The translations under genes were made by a program, and so were the position numbers. DNA of 64,000 bases from Fulvivirga imtechensis AK7 (lineage in GTDB: Bacteria; Bacteroidota; Bacteroidia; Cytophagales; Cyclobacteriaceae): positions 124,001-188,000 of the forward strand of contig NZ_AMZN01000015.1 in the NCBI RefSeq assembly GCF_000331535.1. Direction: 5' to 3'. The notes under the pieces were generated by a model that ran no database searches, was not told the DNA's origin, and saw only the letters and a list, made by a program, of their open reading frames with translations. Positions 17,570-25,956 of this stretch are shown one piece after another (the stretch's first letter is position 1; each line of letters begins with the position of its first letter).

Positions 17570-18283
17570 ATGATCAGAGTTGTACTTATTGATGATGAAA
17601 ATACGGCTATCAGAGCTTTACAAACGCTGTTGCACGAATATTTCGATTACATCGAAGTGGTGGGTACTGCCTCGAGCCTCGATGAAGGGAAAATAGTTGT
17701 GCTCAGGCAAAAGCCCGACCTCGTATTTTTAGATATTGAACTCAGGGATGGTACGGGGTTCGATCTTCTGGAGGCTATTCCTGTCAACTTCAAGGTAGTT
17801 TTTGTTACCGCATACTCCGAATATGCGCTGAAGGCCATCAAAAAACGAGCATTTGACTACCTGTTAAAACCCGTGGATGTTGATGAGTTGGCAAGAACAC
17901 TTGACGATATCAAAAGGGAGCTTCAAACTCGTGAAGCCCCAAGGTATCCCGCCAGGCTCTCGATACCCTGTAAGAATGGCAGTCTGTACATACAGGCCGA
18001 TCAGATCCTGAAGCTGGACGCCAGCGGTAGCTACAGCAAAATATTTCTTGAAAACGGAGATTCGCACATGGCCTCTCATAACCTGAGCTACTTTGAAAAA
18101 CTGCTGGATCCCGGAAGATTTTTCAGATGCCATCATTCACACATTGTTAACCTTACGAAGGTGAAGAGGGTACTTTTTGAAATGGGAATGATCGTGGTGC
18201 TGACCGATGGGAGCTGTGTCGATGTTTCAAAACGAAAAAAGACCGAATTTAATCAAAGAATGGCCGATATACCTAACCGTTAG
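17570..18283 (+). CDS. LytTR-family response regulator
   Basis: A 237-residue response regulator with an N-terminal receiver domain (acidic pocket LIDDE, phospho-acceptor Asp55 in LVFLDIELRDG, Lys in YLLKPVD) and a C-terminal LytTR DNA-binding domain (IPCKNGSLYIQADQILKLDASGSYSKIFLENG, then FRCHHSHIVNLTKVKRV). It is the expected partner of the kinase just upstream. LytTR regulators often control peptides, bacteriocins or surface functions, so the neighbouring precursor genes are candidate targets. This is inferred from position only. Confidence 0.93.
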   Translation: MIRVVLIDDENTAIRALQTLLHEYFDYIEVVGTASSLDEGKIVVLRQKPDLVFLDIELRDGTGFDLLEAIPVNFKVVFVTAYSEYALKAIKKRAFDYLLKPVDVDELARTLDDIKRELQTREAPRYPARLSIPCKNGSLYIQADQILKLDASGSYSKIFLENGDSHMASHNLSYFEKLLDPGRFFRCHHSHIVNLTKVKRVLFEMGMIVVLTDGSCVDVSKRKKTEFNQRMADIPNR

Positions 18284-18432
18284 TGTACCGGTTGTAAAAA
18301 TTAGTTGGCAAATTAGTGATCCCCAGCCTAGTCCACCTGTGAAGTAATAACGCCCGCTTATAAAGAATATCCATGCACGTCTGAATTTGAAGTTTGCTGC
18401 AGGTTAAAAAGACATTATGTTGCAGCTTTAAC

Positions 18433-18462
18433 GCGGAAGCCGAAAAGCAAACAGAGTAGGCA
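18433..18462 (+). promoter_or_regulatory. Conserved element upstream of the second RiPP-like gene
   Basis: A 30-base stretch nearly identical to 13632-13663, two bases shorter in the middle. Its first base lies exactly 52 bases before the start codon at 18485, matching the spacing at the first gene. Sequence farther upstream is not alike, so the element itself seems to be under selection or recently duplicated. Confidence 0.6.
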
Positions 18463-18484
18463 GCTTATTAAAAACTTAGACGAA

Positions 18485-18694
18485 ATGAAGAAGTTTAACC
18501 TAAACCAATTAAAAGTACAGAGCTTTGTTACTTCTGTTAACGGAGGAAAGATCGAAACCATAAAAGGCGGAATTTCAGGTGGAGCATGCGTTCCTGCAGA
18601 AAAATATCCAAGAGATATTGAATGGGACCTTGGAACACGTGGCGGATGTACTAACTGGGAAAATATGTGTAACGCAACTAACTTCAATTGTTAA
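18485..18694 (+). CDS. RiPP-like precursor peptide 2 (pinensin-type lanthipeptide leader)
   Basis: A 69-residue paralogue of the gene at 13684. The leader starts MKKFNLNQLKVQSFVTS and ends at Gly-Gly (28-29). The core begins ISGGACVP, contains YPRDIEWDLGTRGGCT and ends NATNFNC. The core holds four Ser/Thr (31, 51, 56, 65) and four Cys (35, 55, 62, 69). Compared with peptide 1 the C-terminus is longer and adds one Thr together with one Cys, with the same 4-residue spacing, so the Ser/Thr-Cys parity is kept. This supports ring formation. No maturation enzyme or dedicated exporter is encoded nearby. Confidence 0.72.
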   Translation: MKKFNLNQLKVQSFVTSVNGGKIETIKGGISGGACVPAEKYPRDIEWDLGTRGGCTNWENMCNATNFNC

Positions 18695-18706
18695 GAATGC
18701 TTTATG

Positions 18707-18734
18707 CTTCGGCTTGATTGTTATCAGGCCGAAG
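18707..18734 (+). terminator. Hairpin after RiPP-like gene 2
   Basis: A 12-bp stem (CTTCGGCTTGAT / ATCAGGCCGAAG, one G-U pair) with a tgtt loop starts 12 bases after the stop codon. It has the same 'atcaggcc' right arm as the hairpin behind the first precursor gene. It is followed by 'ttctcc' rather than a long T-run. Confidence 0.6.
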
Positions 18735-18776
18735 TTCTCCGAAAGAACTGTAGCGGACCCCCCCTGTTTCTTCTCC

Positions 18777-20162
18777 TTAATATATCTTTTTTGCCTCTGA
18801 AGCCATGGAATGTGTGGCTTCCGAAGCCATGCCGCTGCTGAAAGTTGGCAGCGTAAAATAAAAAGTAGTACCCTTACCTTTTTCAGTTTCCACCGACAAC
18901 CGGCCACCGTATTTTTTTACCACCTCATGGCAGATTGCCAGTCCCAGCCCCGTGCCTTTCTCAGAACGTGTGCCTTCTTTTGAAAAGCTTTTGTTGCTGA
19001 AAAGCTGAGCCACCTCATCTTCATCCATCCCTATTCCTTCGTCTTTTACAGAAAGGGTGATCAGCCCGTTTGTTTCTGTAGCCGATAGGGAGATGCTGCC
19101 ATTTTCAGTAAACTTTACAGCATTGGCCAATAGATTGCGCAATACCAGTTTGATCAGATTACGATCTCCTAAGTAGGTTAATGTGGGGGGTATATTGTTG
19201 ACGAAGGTAATATGCTTGCCCAGGGCAGCTATTTCCGATCCGCTGATATTTTCTGAAACAACCTCATGCAGCGCTACCAGATCATGATCTGCCATTACAT
19301 TCATTTCCGACTTTGACCACAGTAATACATTATCCAGTATCCCCTTAGTATGCGTTAGTTGCCCTTGCAGGTTTTTTGATTGGCTGTTAAACTCCTCCGG
19401 AGTGATGATCTTCTCTGACAACAGGTGTAAAAGCGCCTGTACATTATTGATTGGTCCTTTGAGGTCGTGTGATAGTATGGATAGCAGCAGGCGCTTCATG
19501 CTGTCCGAATCCTCAAGTTTTTTATGCGCGCTGTCAAGCAACACCTTTCTTTGCGTAATAACACCATTTTTGTGGATGTTCCACCTTAAAATATTAATTA
19601 CAAAATATCTGCAATAGGACCCGAGTATGCCGCCAGTGAGCAGCAAAATATTTTGTAATACTACATAGGTGATGATTACCTCACCGGTATGCGCCTGAAG
19701 TGAGGTGATATTGAAAGGCAATAGTACCAGTGGAAGGGATAGGAACATAAACAGCTTATTATACCACAGCACAAGGGGGGCGAAGCTGACGGCCAGCACA
19801 AAAGCCGTGAAATACAGGTTGTAGTAATCTTGCTGGCCACGTTTTGCCAGGTAGAGCATAGCCATAAGCGCCGCAAGTGTACATAAGCCTAATAAAAAGG
19901 AGAGAATCGGTTGATGGCGCTCAAAAGAATGGTGGTAGGTAAGTAAAAAAGAAATGACATAAACCGGGACTATAAACATATACCTCACCATTAAAGTATC
20001 GGCTAATACTTTCGTATCGGTGATTACCATGTAATCAATTAGCCCAAAAAGCACAAACAGGCCAAATGTTACACCCAGTCCATACCTGTAAGTTTTTACA
20101 GATATATAAGGGTGAAAGTCCTTCCCCAGTAACCTTTTAACAGTAATTGCAATGTTGTTCAA
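18777..20162 (-). CDS. Membrane-bound sensor histidine kinase
   Basis: A 461-residue kinase with an N-terminal membrane domain of about six spans (residues 30-190, including LFVLFGLIDYMVI and YMFIVPVYVISFLL). A HisKA domain follows, with the phosphorylated His232 in LLSILSHDLKGPINNVQALL, then a HATPase domain (LVLRNLLANAVKFTENG, VKDEGIGMDEDE, EKGTGLGLAICHEVVKKYGG). There is no periplasmic sensor or receiver domain, so the signal may be membrane-borne. No response regulator lies next to it on its strand. The C-terminus ends with a short repeated MASEA motif. It is convergent with the second precursor gene. Confidence 0.9.
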   Translation of the reverse strand: MNNIAITVKRLLGKDFHPYISVKTYRYGLGVTFGLFVLFGLIDYMVITDTKVLADTLMVRYMFIVPVYVISFLLTYHHSFERHQPILSFLLGLCTLAALMAMLYLAKRGQQDYYNLYFTAFVLAVSFAPLVLWYNKLFMFLSLPLVLLPFNITSLQAHTGEVIITYVVLQNILLLTGGILGSYCRYFVINILRWNIHKNGVITQRKVLLDSAHKKLEDSDSMKRLLLSILSHDLKGPINNVQALLHLLSEKIITPEEFNSQSKNLQGQLTHTKGILDNVLLWSKSEMNVMADHDLVALHEVVSENISGSEIAALGKHITFVNNIPPTLTYLGDRNLIKLVLRNLLANAVKFTENGSISLSATETNGLITLSVKDEGIGMDEDEVAQLFSNKSFSKEGTRSEKGTGLGLAICHEVVKKYGGRLSVETEKGKGTTFYFTLPTFSSGMASEATHSMASEAKKIY

Positions 20163-20548
20163 ACCGGTTTTATATTAAGTTTTTCTTATTTTTTATAGCC
20201 GGTATAACTCTTTTTAACACGTAAGGTTTTAGCAATTTTTTGATTGTATACGGCTCGGTAAAGAAAAGTGACCAACCGCAATTAAAACATGATTTAAAAA
20301 TGTTTAGTTACTTATCGGTAATAGATGCGATACTTCTGAGAATACTGTAGTTCATCGATCCGTCAAATACTTTCTCATGATAATTTATTTATTTAGTGAT
20401 TCAAAATAATGTGATGAGTTCCCGTGTTGCCACTAAGAGCGACAATTTTTTGCGGAGCATCCAAATCCATTTTCTTCCCTTGGTAGTGAGATTAGAGGGG
20501 TCAGATTTGTAATCTATTTTTTAAACTATAAAAGAGGAGTATTATCTC
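20163..20548. other. Divergent intergenic region, no gene seen
   Basis: An AT-rich 386-base stretch between the divergent kinase and beta-helix lipoprotein genes. It should hold the promoters of both. A GAGGAG stretch at 20534-20539, about 9 bases before the ATG at 20549, is a plausible ribosome binding site. I see no other structure. Confidence 0.4.
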
Positions 20549-22054
20549 ATGTTCTATTTTTTTTCTGATTTAATTGCGCGACAAGCAGGTCGTGCAGGTT
20601 TGTTATTAATTGTTTTAGCAGTGTCTTTTGGTTGTGCGGATGAGGAGGACCTTCTGGTTTCGGAAGAATCCCTACCCCGGGAGCAGGTTTCAGAAGAGGA
20701 TCAAGCTTCTGATTCACATGGAAGTGATGAATTAACAGGTTGTACAGATGGTCTGGCGCTTAACCGAGTTGCAGGCGCTTCGTTTGATGATAATTCATGC
20801 CAGTATACACCTAAAGCCTGTGCTGATTGCGACTACATAGTAGAGCCGGATAACTGGATAGCTGACAATGAAGTATTAAAACTGCCTCCCGGATCCGTTA
20901 TAGGTATAAAAGGAGCCAACAGAGGACCTGTAACCATAAGAAATTTTCATGGCACGGCAGATCAACCTTATATCATTATCAATTGTGATGGAAAAGTCAG
21001 CGTAAGTGGTGATGTGCCGGGAATTAAACTTCATAAGAGCAGCTTTATTCGCCTTACAGGCACAGGATCTGCCGATGACTATGGCATCAAGGTCCATAAC
21101 ACCAAGCCTTTTGGTGTGGTAGCAGAGCTGGGCACAACGGATTTTGAAATTGACCATATTGAGATCACAGCCACCAAAGGCCCGGGAATATCGGCCAGAA
21201 CACGTCCCGCTTGTGATGGAAGTACAAACAGAGGTACTTTTGTACAGCGGAATACAGTCATTCACCACAACTACATCCACGATACAGGTGGAGAAGGGAT
21301 GTATGTGGGTGGCTCAAATTGGCATAAAAGCTTTCCGCCACTGAATCAATGTCCCGATCTCGTATTGTATGAGCCTGAACTGGAAGGGGTATTTATCTAT
21401 AACAACCTGGTTGAAAATACCGGCCAGGATGGTATTCAGGTAGGGGGAGCCGTTGGAGGAACGGAAATATACAATAATGAGATCCGAAATTATGGATTAA
21501 AAGGTATTGAAATCCACCAGGCGGGTATTCAGATCAATCCGGGAACAACCGGAAAGATATACAGTAACCTAATAAAAGGAGGTACGGGAAAAGGTATTTT
21601 CCTAAACGGGTTTGACAACAGTGTTTATAATAATCTGATTGTCGATTGCAATAAGGATGCTATACATATCGGAGACAGGGACCCGCTTCCTAATCAAAGC
21701 TATCGCATTGTCAATAATACCATGAGTAATATTAGCGGCTATGGAGTTATTACTAACTCATCGAAAAGTGTTGACAACGTTTATCACAACAACGTCCTCG
21801 TCAATGTAGGTGGTGAGATATTTAAATTTCATAAGGACATGGATTTCGATGTTGATAATAATTACGAGACTTCTAATATTAATGAACTATCATTTAAAGA
21901 TCCCGCCAGCCTGGATTACTCGTTATTGGACGATAGTCCTTTGATAGATACGGGTACGGATAATGATATGGAAATTATAGGTGATTATATGCTCAATACC
22001 AGGGAAGTAGGAGCACGGATAGATATCGGAGCCTATGAGTATCAGGGTCAATAA
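20549..22054 (+). CDS. Right-handed parallel beta-helix lipoprotein 1
   Basis: A 501-residue protein with a hydrophobic N-terminus and a lipobox (VSFGC, Cys at about residue 29), so it is probably lipid-anchored. After an acidic linker comes a Cys-rich motif CTDGLALN...DDNSCQY, a relaxed form of the CTDPxAxNYxxxAxxDDGSC motif common in Bacteroidota surface proteins. The main part (about 95-480) is a parallel beta-helix with many 'N.IY.N.I...G.GI' turns, as in pectate-lyase-like folds. The ligand or substrate, perhaps a polysaccharide, is unknown. A close paralogue follows at 22768. Confidence 0.8.
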   Translation: MFYFFSDLIARQAGRAGLLLIVLAVSFGCADEEDLLVSEESLPREQVSEEDQASDSHGSDELTGCTDGLALNRVAGASFDDNSCQYTPKACADCDYIVEPDNWIADNEVLKLPPGSVIGIKGANRGPVTIRNFHGTADQPYIIINCDGKVSVSGDVPGIKLHKSSFIRLTGTGSADDYGIKVHNTKPFGVVAELGTTDFEIDHIEITATKGPGISARTRPACDGSTNRGTFVQRNTVIHHNYIHDTGGEGMYVGGSNWHKSFPPLNQCPDLVLYEPELEGVFIYNNLVENTGQDGIQVGGAVGGTEIYNNEIRNYGLKGIEIHQAGIQINPGTTGKIYSNLIKGGTGKGIFLNGFDNSVYNNLIVDCNKDAIHIGDRDPLPNQSYRIVNNTMSNISGYGVITNSSKSVDNVYHNNVLVNVGGEIFKFHKDMDFDVDNNYETSNINELSFKDPASLDYSLLDDSPLIDTGTDNDMEIIGDYMLNTREVGARIDIGAYEYQGQ

Positions 22055-22767
22055 ATTAGATTGATTTATGGGGGCTGTCTCTAAAGGGCAGTCGTCATTC
22101 CAAACTTGATTTGGGATCCCCTGGAATGGGCAGAAACTGGCCATGGGACACCAAATCAAGTTTTTTAATGCACTGAAAACCAGTGCTCATAGTGTATAAT
22201 TAAACGTGAGCTCGATATAAAATGCCAGGTCATCCTATCCCAAAAGTTTTAATAGTCGGCAGTTGGCAAAAAAAGTTATGAGTACTGAGTCGCGAGTATT
22301 GAGTAGAAGAAGAGTAATACTGAAAGCATAGCAGCATTATGGTTTCAAATTTCAGATCACGACACTAGTGTCAATACTCAATACTCAACCCAGGGGTCAT
22401 TCCATTGACGAGTTTTACTTCCTGAGGCTATAGGCTTGAGGATAACAATCACAAAGTTATAACTATGGGAAAAAGTCAAGCTTTCGCCTTCGCGTACGTC
22501 AGAAGGAGACTTTTTTGATGCTAAGCACTGTATTGAGCAAAAGTAGATTGATTGCCGGGCTTAGTGTGCATTCTTCTGATACATCACCATCTCATCGATA
22601 CTGCTCTTGCTTTGTCGGCTGGTTGCGGTTAATTACGCTTTTATATTGTAGATAATATTTCCCGGGGTGATTTTTCCCCTTTTTAAATGCTTGAAATACA
22701 GTTTAATATAAAATAGTATTATCTTGCAGATAAACTGCACATTAACTCGAACCAAACAACCCAATTC
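22055..22767. repeat. 713-base intergenic stretch with hairpins and repeat remnants
   Basis: No gene is seen. A perfect 13-bp inverted repeat (AAACTTGATTTGG at 22102-22114, CCAAATCAAGTTT at 22151-22163, followed by T's) can terminate the first beta-helix gene. The 'cgtcattccaaacttgat' part recurs in the ispD-queA gap. Near 22280-22390 there are degenerate 'gagtattgagt' repeats in both orientations. A second hairpin-like pair AAAAAGTC / GACTTTTTT spans 22470-22516. The last 100 bases are AT-rich and likely hold the promoter of the next gene. Confidence 0.5.
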
Positions 22768-24204
22768 ATGAAACGTGTTATCCACCTTTTTTTCCTCGCC
22801 CCGCTCGTGTTCGCCTGCGGTTCTGATGATTCAGTAGATGTCACCAGATTTGAATTATTACCAAAAGAAAGTACTCTGGCCAGTTGTACTGATCCCTTGG
22901 CTACAAACCTGTCCACCGGTTTTATTTTTGATGATAATTCCTGCCAATACACACCGGTTAAGTGCTCAGGGTGCGACCATGTGATAGCAACTGATGATCA
23001 CATTATTGATAACGACAAGCTAAAGCTCCCTATAGGCGCTACCATAGGAATAAAGCCCGGAAAGAGAGGAGCTCTTACCTTTAGAAACTTTCATGGAACG
23101 GCAGCCAAGCCATACATCATAGTAAATTGTGATGGTAAAGTAGATATTGCTGCAGAGGTGCCTGGGATAAAGCTGCATGCCAGCAGCCATATCAGGCTGA
23201 CCGGCACAGGTTCTGTGGATGACTATGGCATCAAGATCTCAGATGCCAAACCTTTTGGAGTGGTTGCGGAACTGAGCACTACAGATTTTGAAATAGATCA
23301 CCTGGAGATTACCGGCACTCAGGGTCCGGGTGTTTCGGCCAGAACAAGACCTGTGTGTGACGGAAGCTCAAACAGAGGCACCTTTACACAGCGAAATACC
23401 ATCCTTCACCACAACTATATCCATGATACAGGAGGTGAAGGATTTTACATAGGAGGCTCTCACTGGCATACCAGCTTCCCTGAAAATAATGACTGTCCTT
23501 CGCTGACATTACTTGAGCCTGAACTGGAGGGAGTAAAAATATATAATAATATCGTTGAAAATACCGGTCAGGATGGCATTCAGGTAGGTGGCGCTATTAT
23601 TGGTTGCGAGATATACAATAATGTAGTGATCAATTATGGATTGAAGAATATTGAGGTACACCAGGCGGGTATACAGATCAACCCGGGCACAACGGGTGAC
23701 ATCTATAGTAACCTGATCAAAGGAGGGACCGGTAGTGGTATATTTCTCAATGGATTTGATAATCGGGTTTTTAGTAATTTGATCATTGACTGTAACAAAA
23801 ATGCAATTCTGGCGGGCGACCGCGAGCCACCGGCAGGTAAGAGCTATAAAATTGTGAATAATACCATGGTCAACGTCAATGGTTATGCCATATATATGAA
23901 TTCCAAGTTAAGTGTGAATAACATTTTTTATAATAATCTGATCATCAATCAGGTAGGAGACCTCAATAATAAACTGGGTGCGGATATAGATATAGATATT
24001 GCAGATAACATTGAGTTCGAGAAGCTGGACGAAGCGTTGTTGGTATCTCCGGATAGGTATGATTTCACTCCTTTGGATGACAGCCCGTTAATAGATGCAG
24101 GGCGTAATATAGATAACATTGGTATTAGTATAGATTACCTGTTGAATAGCAGGCACCGCGGTGCCGCCGTTGACGTAGGGGCTTTTGAATACCAGAAAAA
24201 TTAG
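22768..24204 (+). CDS. Right-handed parallel beta-helix lipoprotein 2
   Basis: A 478-residue paralogue of the gene at 20549, alike over nearly the whole length. It has its own signal peptide and lipobox (APLVFAC, Cys17), but the acidic linker is shorter. The motif CTDPLATN...DDNSCQY is closer to the usual form. The helix domain keeps GPGVSARTRPVCDGSSNRGTF, HHNYIHDTGGEGFYIGGSHW and VHQAGIQINPGTTG nearly unchanged, which marks the probable functional face. The two genes arose by tandem duplication. A strong terminator hairpin follows at 24254-24286. Confidence 0.8.
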   Translation: MKRVIHLFFLAPLVFACGSDDSVDVTRFELLPKESTLASCTDPLATNLSTGFIFDDNSCQYTPVKCSGCDHVIATDDHIIDNDKLKLPIGATIGIKPGKRGALTFRNFHGTAAKPYIIVNCDGKVDIAAEVPGIKLHASSHIRLTGTGSVDDYGIKISDAKPFGVVAELSTTDFEIDHLEITGTQGPGVSARTRPVCDGSSNRGTFTQRNTILHHNYIHDTGGEGFYIGGSHWHTSFPENNDCPSLTLLEPELEGVKIYNNIVENTGQDGIQVGGAIIGCEIYNNVVINYGLKNIEVHQAGIQINPGTTGDIYSNLIKGGTGSGIFLNGFDNRVFSNLIIDCNKNAILAGDREPPAGKSYKIVNNTMVNVNGYAIYMNSKLSVNNIFYNNLIINQVGDLNNKLGADIDIDIADNIEFEKLDEALLVSPDRYDFTPLDDSPLIDAGRNIDNIGISIDYLLNSRHRGAAVDVGAFEYQKN

Positions 24205-24253
24205 CACTTAAGATTTTGCTGTCACCGGTGAACGATGATGGCTAACCTATAGA

Positions 24254-24288
24254 AAAACGTAGAGGAAATGCCGACCTCTGCGTTTTTT
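24254..24288 (+). terminator. Terminator after beta-helix gene 2
   Basis: A 12-bp stem AAAACGTAGAGG / CCTCTGCGTTTT (one G-U pair) with a 9-base loop runs into a T-run (cgttttttc), a classical intrinsic terminator 50 bases after the lipoprotein stop codon. Confidence 0.8.
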
Positions 24289-24334
24289 CTCTTCGTCAAT
24301 TGTGTTGGATCAAATAAAAAAGAATATTTGTTGA

Positions 24335-24354
24335 AACATACCAACCGGTATGTT
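24335..24354. promoter_or_regulatory. TetR-type operator in front of the second tetR gene
   Basis: An inverted repeat AACATACC-AACC-GGTATGTT lies 3 bases before ATG 24358. A related site (ACATAC...GTATGT) is at 24965-24982 in front of the NmrA-like gene. The core ATACCAACCGGTAT differs by one base from that of the 4565-4582 operator. Confidence 0.78.
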
Positions 24355-24357
24355 CGT

Positions 24358-24948
24358 ATGAATCACCTGATGAGCACCAGAGACCAAATATTGAGCAAAA
24401 ACTATGAAGCCATGTGTCTGCATGGCTTTCAGGGATTAAGAACCGATAAGGTGATCAATGATCTGGGAATAACAAAAGGAGCTTTCTACCACTATTTCTC
24501 CGGGAAAAAGGAACTGGGATATGCTATAGTGGATGAGATCATAGCGCCACATTATATCAGTAATTTCAAACGCCTGGAAGGAGCGGAAAGAGTAATTGAT
24601 GCTATTATCGAGGCACTGGAAAGCATAAGGGCTTGTTCAACAGAGGACAATGTGCATATAGGGTGTCCGCTGAATAATTTGATCCAGGAAATGTCACCGC
24701 TGGACAGTACATTTAGAAATAAATTGAATCACATACTGAAGACACAAAAGGAACTTCTGGCTGATGCGCTTAAGCGTGGCATGGGATCAGGAGAGATTAA
24801 GAAAGATATTGAGCCGGAAGAGGTTGCCTTGTACATTCTTGCTTCAATAGAAGGCACGTATACATTAGCAAAGTCATTTCAGAGCAAAAAAGTATTTGAT
24901 CAATCTATGGACCAACTGACGGGATATATTAAAATGCTTAAGGGGTAA
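24358..24948 (+). CDS. TetR/AcrR-family transcriptional regulator 2
   Basis: A protein of about 196 residues with a TetR helix-turn-helix (STRDQILSKNYEAMCLHGFQ, then DKVINDLGITKGAFYHYFSGKKELG) and a C-terminal helical domain with VHIGCPLNNLIQEMS, as in the YxaF/LmrA-like TetR_C group. A longer frame from 24268 would translate through the operator, so ATG 24358 (or 24370) is the better start. With operators on both sides of the gene it probably represses itself and the downstream NAD(P)-binding protein. Such pairs often respond to reactive or toxic small molecules. Confidence 0.88.
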   Translation: MNHLMSTRDQILSKNYEAMCLHGFQGLRTDKVINDLGITKGAFYHYFSGKKELGYAIVDEIIAPHYISNFKRLEGAERVIDAIIEALESIRACSTEDNVHIGCPLNNLIQEMSPLDSTFRNKLNHILKTQKELLADALKRGMGSGEIKKDIEPEEVALYILASIEGTYTLAKSFQSKKVFDQSMDQLTGYIKMLKG

Positions 24949-24964
24949 AAAAATTTACCTAATA

Positions 24965-24982
24965 ACATACCAACTAGTATGT
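24965..24982. promoter_or_regulatory. TetR-type operator in front of the NmrA-like gene
   Basis: ACATACC-AACT-AGTATGT, an inverted repeat with one mismatch, lies 33 bases before the ATG at 25016. It matches the site before the second tetR gene and probably places the NmrA-like gene under the same repressor. Confidence 0.72.
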
Positions 24983-25015
24983 ATCCATTATGTTCAACTA
25001 TAAACAACTATTATT

Positions 25016-25905
25016 ATGTATGTAATCACAGGAGCAAGCGGAAATACCGGGCGTATTATCGCAAAAAAGTTATTGGAACAAGGTCAACAGGTAAAAGTGA
25101 TCAGCCGTAACGAAAGTAATTTAAAGGAGCTGATAGCTTCCGGGGCTATTTTAGCGGAAGGCAATTTGGCGGATGAGAAATTCCTTGTCAGTGCCTTTAC
25201 AGGAGCAAAAGCTGTTTACGCTATGATACCACCGAAGTGGGACTTACAAGAGCCCTGGAGAAACTATCAGCGGAGAATTGCCGTGGCATTGACCAACGCC
25301 CTGCAGGCTGCTGAAGTGCCTCATGCAGTGGCATTGAGTTCAAACGGCTCTCATTTGCAAACAGGGGCAGGGCCGGTAAGCGGCTTGTATGACTTTGAGC
25401 AGCTTTTGAGAGGAGTGGAGGGCCTCAATGTGCTTGTGCTAAGACCCGGATATTTTATGCAGAACCTTTTTGCTAATATACCATTGATCAAATCAGCCGG
25501 GATTTTCGGATACTCTCTGGACCCTGATGTAAAAGTGCCTATCGTTCATACCAATGATATCGCTCAGGTGGCTGCAGAACGATTGCTGGCTCTGGATTTC
25601 ACAGGTTTTGAAAAGCAATTTGTGGCCGGAGACAGGGATTATACCATGCCCGAAGTAGCTCAGATTTTGGGCAAGGCCATAGGCAGGGAAGAGCTTCAAT
25701 ATGTGCCGTTCACGAAGAGGATATGAAAAGTGGCATGGTAGCCAACGGGATACCTGAAACCATCGCTGACGGGTATAACGAATTATTTAATGCCTTGAAT
25801 GAGCGAAAATATTTGAATGATTTTGAACGGACTGCTGAAAACACAACACCAACTTCACTGGAAGATTTCTCTGTAGAATTTGCAACTGCTTATAGCAATA
25901 GTTAA
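25016..25905 (+). pseudogene. NmrA-like NAD(P)-binding protein, broken by a frameshift
   Basis: An NAD(P)-dependent atypical short-chain dehydrogenase (NmrA/azoreductase-like). The first frame (25016-25726) starts with the Rossmann motif YVITGASGNTGRIIAKKLLEQG and reads to LQYVPFTKRI then stop. The second frame (to 25905) picks up with EEDMKSGMVANGIPETIADGY and continues to a normal C-terminus, giving a usual total of about 295 residues. The shift lies at about 25709-25720 and fits loss of one base. It could be a real inactivating mutation, a programmed shift, or a sequencing error. The Rossmann part alone is 236 residues. It is controlled by the TetR gene upstream, as judged from the operators. 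Confidence 0.8.
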
Positions 25906-25910
25906 TAAAT

Positions 25911-25949
25911 GCAGGCTCCCGGCCGGACTGCCAAAATTCGGGAGCCTGC
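25911..25949. terminator. Bidirectional terminator hairpin
   Basis: A perfect 11-bp inverted repeat GCAGGCTCCCG / CGGGAGCCTGC with a 17-base loop lies in the 51-base gap between the convergent NmrA-like and HtrA-like genes and could end both transcripts. Confidence 0.7.
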
Positions 25950-25956
25950 TATATCT

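Noticed and set aside
20549-24204. Beta-helix pair as polysaccharide lyases of a known family
   Set aside because: The fold is clear, but no catalytic residue set of a named lyase family could be identified by eye, so no enzyme class is given.
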